64,000 nt of DNA from Deroplatys truncata. Its lineage: Eukaryota; Arthropoda; Insecta; Mantodea; Mantidae. The stretch's first letter is position 1, and every line of letters starts with the position of its first letter. A program made the translations under genes and the position numbers. The stretch is taken from positions 197,654,565 to 197,718,564 of the forward strand of contig CM060988.1 in the NCBI GenBank assembly GCA_030765065.1. Direction: 5' to 3'. Of the stretch, positions 57,830 to 64,000 are shown piece after piece. The notes under the pieces were generated by a model. That model searched no databases. It saw only the letters and a list, made by a program, of their open reading frames with translations, and was not told where the DNA came from.

Positions 57830-60800
57830 CTGATAAGCTATAATTTAGCGAGATTGCCAGGTGCTGGTGCGGTAACTTCTCTTAACTGCTTTGCAGCAGA
57901 TAAACGTGTAATGTAGGTGCATTGCCCTGGACTAGTGCGACAAATACTCCACACCTGTTTTGCAGATAACCACATAATTTAGGTACACTGCTCCGGACTA
58001 GTGAGACAAATACTCCTACACACCTGTTTTGCAGATAACCACATAATTTAGGTACACTGCTCCGGACTAGTGCGACAAATACTCCTACACACCTGTTTTG
58101 CAGATAACCACATAATTTAGGTACACTGCTCCGGACCAGTGCGACAAATACTCCACACCTGTTTTGCAGATAACCACATAATTTAGGTACACTGCTCCGG
58201 ACTAGTGCGACAAATACTCCTACACACCTGTTTTGCAGATAACCACATAATTTAGGTACATTGCTCTGGACTAGTGCGACAAATACTCCTACACACCTGT
58301 TTTGCAGATAACCACATAATTTAGGTACACTGCTCCGGACTAGTGCGACAAATACTCCTACACACCTGTTTTGCAGATAACCACATAATTTAGGTACACT
58401 GCTCCGGACTAGTGCGACAAATACTCCTACACACCTGTTTTGCAGATAACCACATAATTTAGGTACACTGCTCCGGACTAGTGAGACAAATACTCCACAC
58501 CTGTTTTGCAGATAACCACATAATTTAGGTACACTGCTCCGGACTAGTGCGACAAATACTCCACACCTGTTTTGCAGATAACCACATAATTTAGGTACAC
58601 TTCTCCGGACTAGTGCGACAAATACTCCTACACACCTGTTTTGCAGATAACCACATAATTTAGGTACACTGCTCCGGACTAGTGAGACAAATACTCCACA
58701 CCTGTTTTGCAGATAACCACATAATTTAGGTACACTGCTCCGGACTAGTGAGACAAATACTCCTCCACACCTGTTTTGCAGATAACCACATAATTTAGGT
58801 ACACTGCTCCGGACTAGTGCGACAAATACTCCTACACACCTGTTTTGCAGATAACCACATAATTTAGGTACACTGCTCCGGACTAGTGCGACAAATACTC
58901 CTCCACACCTGTTTTGCAGATAACCACATAATTTAGGTACACTGCTCCGGACTAGTGCGACAAATACTCCTACACACCTGTTTTGCAGATAACCACATAA
59001 TTTAGGCACATTGCTTCGGACTAGTGCGACAAATACTCCTCCACACCTGTTTTGCAGATAACCACATAATTTAGGTACACTGCTCCGGACTAGTGAGACA
59101 AATACTCCTACACACCTGTTTTGCAGATAACCACATAATTTAGGTACACTGCTCCGGACTAGTGAGACAAATACTCCTACACACCTGTTTTGCAGATAAC
59201 CACATAATTTAGGTACACTGCTCCGGACTAGTGAGACAAATACTCCACACCTGTTTTGCAGATAACCACATAATTTAGGTACACTGCTCCGGACTAGTGA
59301 GACAAATACTCCACACCTGTTTTGCAGATAACCACATAATTTAGGTACACTGCTCCGGACTAGTGAGACAAATACTCCTACACACCTGTTTTGCAGATAA
59401 CCACATAATTTAGGTACACTGCTCTGGACTAGTGAGACAAATACTCCTACACACCTGTTTTGCAGATAACCACATAATTTAGGTACACTGCTCCGGACTA
59501 GTGAGACAAATACTCCTACACACCTGTTTTGCAGATAACCACATAATTTAGGTACACTGCTCCGGACTAGTGTGACAAATACTCCTACACACCTGTTTTG
59601 CAGATAACCACATAATTTAGGTACACTGCTCCGGACTAGTGAGACAAATACTCCTACACACCTGTTTTGCAGATAACCACATAATTTAGGTACACTGCTC
59701 CGGACTAGTGAGACAAATACTCCTACACACCTGTTTTGCAGATAACCACATAATTTAGGTACCCTGCTCTGGACTAGTGCGACAAAATACTCCTACACAC
59801 CTGTTTTGCAGATAACCACATAATTTAGGTACACTGCTCCGGACTAGTGCGACAAGTACTCCTCCACACCTGTTTTGCAGATAACCACATAATTTAGGTA
59901 CACTGCTCCGGACTAGTGTGACAAATACTCCACACCTGTTTTGCAGATAACCACATAATTTAGGCACACTGCTCCGGACTAGTGCGACAAATACTCCACA
60001 CCTGTTTTGCAGATAACCACATAATTTAGGCACATTGCTTCGGGCTAGTGAGACAAATACTCCACACCTGTTTTGCAGATAACCACATAATTTAGGTACA
60101 CTGCTTCGGGCTAGTGAGACAAATACTCCACACCTGTTTTGCAGATAACCACATAATTTAGGTACACTGCTCCGGACTAGTGCGACAAATACTCCTACAC
60201 ACCTGTTTTGCAGATAACCACATAATTTAGGTACACTGCTCCGGACTAGTGAGACAAATACTCCACACCTGTTTTGCAGATAACCACATAATTTAGGTAC
60301 ACTGCTCCGGACTAGTGAGACAAATACTCCACACCTGTTTTGCAGATAACCACATAATTTAGGTACACTGCTCCAGACTAGTGCGACAAATACTCCACAC
60401 CTGTTTTGCAGATAACCACATAATTTAGGTACACTGCTCCGGACTAGTGCGACAAATACTCCACACCTGTTTTGCAGATAACCACATAATTTAGGTACAC
60501 TGCTCCGGACTAGTGAGACAAATACTCCACACCTGTTTTGCAGATAACCACATAATTTAGGTACACTGCTCCGGACTAGTGAGACAAATACTCCACACCT
60601 GTTTTGCAGATAACCACATAATTTAGGTACACTGCTCCGGACTAGTGCGACAAATACTCCTACACACCTGTTTTGCAGATAACCACATAATTTAGGTACA
60701 CTGCTCCGGACTAGTGAGACAAATACTCCACACCTGTTTTGCAGATAACCACATAATTTAGGTACACTGCTCCGGACTAGTGCGACAAATACTCCACACC

Positions 60801-61905
60801 TGTTTTGCAGATAACCACATAATTTAGGTACACTTCTCCGGACTAGTGCGACAAATACTCCTACACACCTGTTTTGCAGATAACCACATAATTTAGGTAC
60901 ACTGCTCCGGACTAGTGAGACAAATACTCCACACCTGTTTTGCAGATAACCACATAATTTAGGTACACTGCTCCGGACTAGTGAGACAAATACTCCACAC
61001 CTGTTTTGCAGATAACCACATAATTTAGGTACACTGCTCCGGACTAGTGCGACAAATACTCCTACACACCTGTTTTGCAGATAACCACATAATTTAGGTA
61101 CACTGCTCTGGACTAGTGCGACAAATACTCCTACACACCTGTTTTGCAGATAACCACATAATTTAGGTACATTGCTCCGGACTAGTGTGACAAATACTCC
61201 TACACACCTGTTTTGCAGATAACCACATAATTTAGGTACACTGCTCCGGACTAGTGTGACAAATACTCCTACACACCTGTTTTGCAGATAACCACATAAT
61301 TTAGGTACACTGCTCCGGACTAGTGCGACAAATACTCCTACACACCTGTTTTGCAGATAACCACATAATTTAGGTACACTGCTCTGGACTAGTGCGACAA
61401 GTACTCCTACACACCTGTTTTGTAGATAACCATATAATATAGGCACATTGCTTCGGGCTATTGCTGCAATTACTTCTAAACACCTGTTTTGCAAATAAGC
61501 ATAGGATTTAGTGGGTTTGCCCCGTGCTTGTGCGGCAAGTACTTCCACATCGTTCTGCAGATCAACATATAATTCAAGCTCAGTACCTGTGCTATTGCGG
61601 TAACCACTCCTATATAGCTGTTTTACAGATAAGTGTGTAACTTAGGCGGAAGTCCCTGTGCTAGTGCCGCAACTATTGCTACATGCCTGTTTTGCAGATT
61701 AGTCTATCATTTAGGTGGATTGCCTCATGCTATTGCAGCAACTCTCTTACATACCTGTTCTGCAGATAAGCCTATAATTTAGTTGGATTACCCTGTGCTG
61801 TTGCGGCAATTAATCCTATAAACCTGTTTTTCAGAGAAGCCTGTAATTTTGGCGGATTGGCCCATGCTACTGTGGCAACTAATCCTACATAATTGTTTTG
61901 GAGTT
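57830..61905 (-). repeat. Tandem array of 66/69-bp units, about 52 near-identical copies with diverged edges
   Basis: The core at about 57920-61440 repeats 'cacctgttttgcagataacc', 'acataatttaggtacactgc' and 'tccggactagtgcgacaaat'. Units are 69 bp (actcctacacacctg or actcctccacacctg) or 66 bp (actccacacctg). Differences among core units are few. Units at both margins (57830-57920 and 61440-61905) are strongly diverged, the usual pattern of an array homogenised at its centre. Unit order looks irregular, with repeated multi-unit blocks. Confidence 0.95.
57882..61548 (-). CDS. Hypothetical repeat protein frame across the tandem array
   Basis: On the minus strand one frame is open across nearly the whole array. 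Each unit codes 22 or 23 residues beginning VPKLCGYLQNRC and ending ALVRSS or SLVRSS, with two Cys and a hydrophobic GVFV core. One extra A at about 59784-59787 shifts the frame once and divides it into parts of about 597 and 630 codons. No ATG start, signal peptide, splice site or promoter is evident, and I recognise no family. Because unit lengths are multiples of three, an open frame follows from a single stop-free unit, so coding is unproven. A satellite is the simpler view. Confidence 0.25.
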
Positions 61906-61964
61906 AAACATATTAAAAACAGAAGCACTACAAACAGTGAAGTTTCCTTCATTTTAAATTAGGA

Positions 61965-63140
61965 ATGAGTCACATTTCTTTATACAAAACCTTCACTTAC
62001 TAAGTTATTAAGCCTGGAATGTTTTTGAGGGCATTCGTACTCAACAGTTTGACTGAAGCATGCTCCTGCATCCTATGTCTTACGCCTTTCATGGCTGGTT
62101 TGGATCCTGCTGCCATGTACTGGTGGAGTGACAAAACTCTAACAAGCTACTTATTGGCAGGATTTCAAAATTTACAGCATTTTCTTCATTCTTGACAGTG
62201 AATATTTTCTCCCAAAAGTCAGTCCTTTTTGGAACTCAAAATAATCAGAGACCAGGAGGAGTTTACTTTTGGAATCCACAGGAAATCAATACATATGGAT
62301 AATTACATTAAAAAGAGGAATGCAATCCGGTCTCACACAGCTTGCAGTTATCAAAATTCTAATCCATGTCTGTCTAAGCAGGGAAGAATATTCAAAAGGA
62401 TGCCAGTGCATACTGGAAATTGTAGCAGCAAATGGCTTCAAACCAGGTTCTATATTTAAGATGCTCAAACAAAGCAGTAAACTCAAAGAAATAACCCAAA
62501 CTACTCTTGGTAGAATCAGTGATAGTAACTGGAAATCTAAAAAGTTCACTTGTCATCCGTGGACGTTTAGAAAATTTGAGAAAATATTCAATAACTTTGG
62601 CATCCGATTAGGTCCTCAAAACAGATAACAACCTTAATAATTTGCTGAACAAACCACTTAAAAACACAATCGCAGATAACTCAAATCAGGAATCTACGAG
62701 TTCAACTGTGAAAAATTCAACATATGCACAACCAAGAGAAATTTGAGCATCAGATTGAAAGAACACCAGCGAAATATAAGCAAAAAAACATACAAATCTG
62801 CTGTATCACACCACTGTTGGTCTGAGAAACACAGCATTGGTTACAACATAAAATTACTGAACCTAGTTTCATCACTAGAAGTGACTATTTGGGAGAAAAT
62901 ATTCATTGCCAAGAATGAAGAAAATATTATAAATTTTTATATCCCGCCAATAAGTAGGTTATTCAGCTTTGTCAGTCTACCAGTAGAAGATAACAGGATC
63001 CAACCCAGTCAGGAGTGGAGGAAGGATGCAGGAATGTGCTTGCCACCAAACTGCTGAAGATGGGGATGAATGCACTCGAAAACATTTCAGGTTTAGTAAC
63101 TCAGTAAGTGAAAGCTTTGTGTAAAAATAGTGTTACTCTT
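61965..63140 (+). mobile_element. Penelope-like element relic with inverted terminal copies
   Basis: The left part 61965-62225 is the reverse complement of the right part 62880-63140 ('tgggagaaaatattca', 'aatgaagaaaat' and 'aacttagtaagtgaaggttt'-type blocks). Between them lies coding sequence of a Penelope-like reverse transcriptase end and a GIY-YIG-type endonuclease. Penelope-like elements often carry such inverted terminal copies after insertion. Confidence 0.75.
62226..63055 (+). pseudogene. Penelope-like RT C-terminus and GIY-YIG endonuclease relic
   Basis: At 62229 the frame reads EFTFGIHRKSIHMDNYIKKR, matching the RT segment just after the catalytic core. TFRKFEKIFNNFGIRLGP (62560-62620) is the linker to the endonuclease. 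SIRLKEHQRNISKKTYKSAV then SHHCWSEKHSIGYNIKLL (62746-62870) match the Arg- and His-bearing part of GIY-YIG domains of these elements, and VTIWEKIFIAKNEENIINF follows. The GIY and YIG strands themselves are missing or decayed near 62680-62740. Frames change at least twice. Confidence 0.75.
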
Positions 63141-63144
63141 AATT

Positions 63145-63665
63145 CAGCATTTATAGACTTTACTTGTTTAATTGTTTAACCTACTTTCAGGCAGTATACT
63201 TCAATGCATGCTTTTTCCAATTGGATGGTTCTAAACAGAAACTTCTCAAGCATGTTTTCAAAATTGTGAAAAATTTCATATAAAGTGATTCTATCTAAAT
63301 GTGTTTAATAAACACCATTGCCAAGAGCAACGATTTTCAGTACAGTTTTTCTTAACCATGAATCACCTTTGTAGATTATCATTCTTTTTAAGTTGCTGGA
63401 AAAAAATACTGAGCTAGAGAAAGCTCATGTTGAAACAATGTTGTTCATATAACAAATATTGATTTCAATACAATCTTCCAACACAACTTGCTCCTTTTAT
63501 AACAGATATTGATTTAAATACTACCTTCTATCACAACTTTAATTTTATTCTTAATTACACAGAGTAGATCAGAGGACTTCATGATGAGAGACTCAATTTT
63601 TAAAAGAGTGCTAACATTACAATAAAGTCCAATAGTTTTCTTGCGTAATTAGATTTGTTAGTACA
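63145..63665. other. Non-coding, nothing recognised
   Basis: AT-rich; no supported feature. Confidence 0.45.
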
Positions 63666-63669
63666 TTTT

Positions 63670-64000
63670 AGAGTCTGGTGCTGACAGCAGTAGGAGAAGG
63701 TTGTGCAGAGTGAGAGCTGAAAAGTTGACAGAATGGAGGTGAAAACAGGAGCGGCAGAAACGGACCAACTAATGGAATCCAAGGAAAACTCAAGATTTGA
63801 AGAGGTTATGAAGAAGCAGAGAGAAGAGATGGTACAGCAGATAATGGATTACAAGAAAAAAATAGAAAATATAGAGAAAAGATTCGAAGCAGGACAGAGA
63901 AGAAAGACTTACATAATTTTCGGAGTGACAGAAGAATAAGAAAACCTAGAAGAAGTAGTGTACGCGATCATGGAAGGACTAGGTATAAAAACGTCTAGTT
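63670..64000 (+). mobile_element. 5' end of another LINE, ORF1 start, cut by the window edge
   Basis: The frame from ATG 63733 codes an acidic start (MEVKTGAAETDQLMESKE), a coiled coil (VMKKQREEMVQQIMDYKKK) and RRKTYIIFGVTEE. A TAA at 63937-63939 interrupts, but the same frame continues ENLEEVVYAIMEGLG to the edge. This parallels the ORF1 of the 9320-15230 LINE (KIQREEM, then NLVDTIYEIIEDMMG), though no 2A-like motif precedes it. Confidence 0.7.

Larger units (their letters stand above)
56895..57830. repeat. Segmental copy C, derived from duplicate B
   Basis: Colinear with 48590-49600: the SINE-bearing repeat (56895-57510) is directly joined to the acidic-exon remnant (57520-57815). Because it carries the B-specific insertion, C descends from B, not from A. 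It ends where the tandem array begins. Confidence 0.75.

Noticed and set aside
57830..61905. CRISPR array reading of the tandem repeats
   Set aside because: There are no unique spacers between the units; the repeats are head to tail and the genome is eukaryotic.

Overview
This is a gene-poor, AT-rich, repeat-packed window of an animal nuclear genome, almost certainly an insect or other arthropod. Evidence: a pure (CCTAA)n tract, the arthropod telomere motif (39091-39140); split C2H2 zinc-finger exons with GT/AG splice sites and lysine/glutamate-rich companion exons; and a mobile-element mix typical of insects (APE-type LINE, mariner, pogo/Tigger, hAT, PIF/Harbinger, Penelope-like, Ty3/gypsy, tRNA-derived SINEs). 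I cannot name the species; a large-genome insect fits best. No complete, clearly functional protein gene lies inside the window.

Host-gene component, all on the minus strand: three paralogous copies of an acidic exon rich in psi-K-x-E motifs (A 2421-2815, B 49239-49630, C about 57520-57815) and one exon coding 16 C2H2 fingers (26580-28236), broken by three 2-base deletions. A and B sit in two long diverged segmental duplicates (about 1005-8620 and 46290-52260). C is a partial, decayed copy derived from B. This looks like a zinc-finger gene family that grew by tandem duplication and was then loaded with transposons. The A/B comparison supplies empty sites for a SINE in A and a pogo-like element in B.

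Layout: 1-8.6 kb, duplicate A with four copies of a tRNA-derived SINE, a dispersed repeat and an LTR-like repeat. 9.3-15.2 kb, a long minus-strand LINE with endonuclease, reverse transcriptase, zinc knuckle and an ORF1 carrying a 2A-like motif; its ORF1 is split by a solo-LTR-like insertion. 16.3-25.3 kb, minisatellite, LTR-like, inverted-repeat, Harbinger-like, LINE and hAT fragments. 26.6-28.6 kb, the zinc-finger exon and a perfect 53-bp hairpin. 32.6-34.3 kb, a relic of an uncharacterised multicopy protein family. 35.0-38.3 kb, two mariner relics. 38.6-39.2 kb, an interstitial telomere-like repeat. 41-52 kb, duplicate B and its insertions. 53.1-56.9 kb, a GC-richer gypsy relic. 56.9-57.8 kb, copy C. 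57.8-61.9 kb, a tandem array of about 52 near-identical 66/69-bp units with a long open frame. 62-63.1 kb, a Penelope-like relic with a GIY-YIG-like end. 63.7-64 kb, the start of another LINE ORF1 running off the edge.

The strongest leads are the in-frame tandem array, the perfect hairpin in the zinc-finger intron, the 2A-like motif in the LINE ORF1, and the relative-age record given by the A/B duplicates. Boundaries, copy counts and identities were read by eye.
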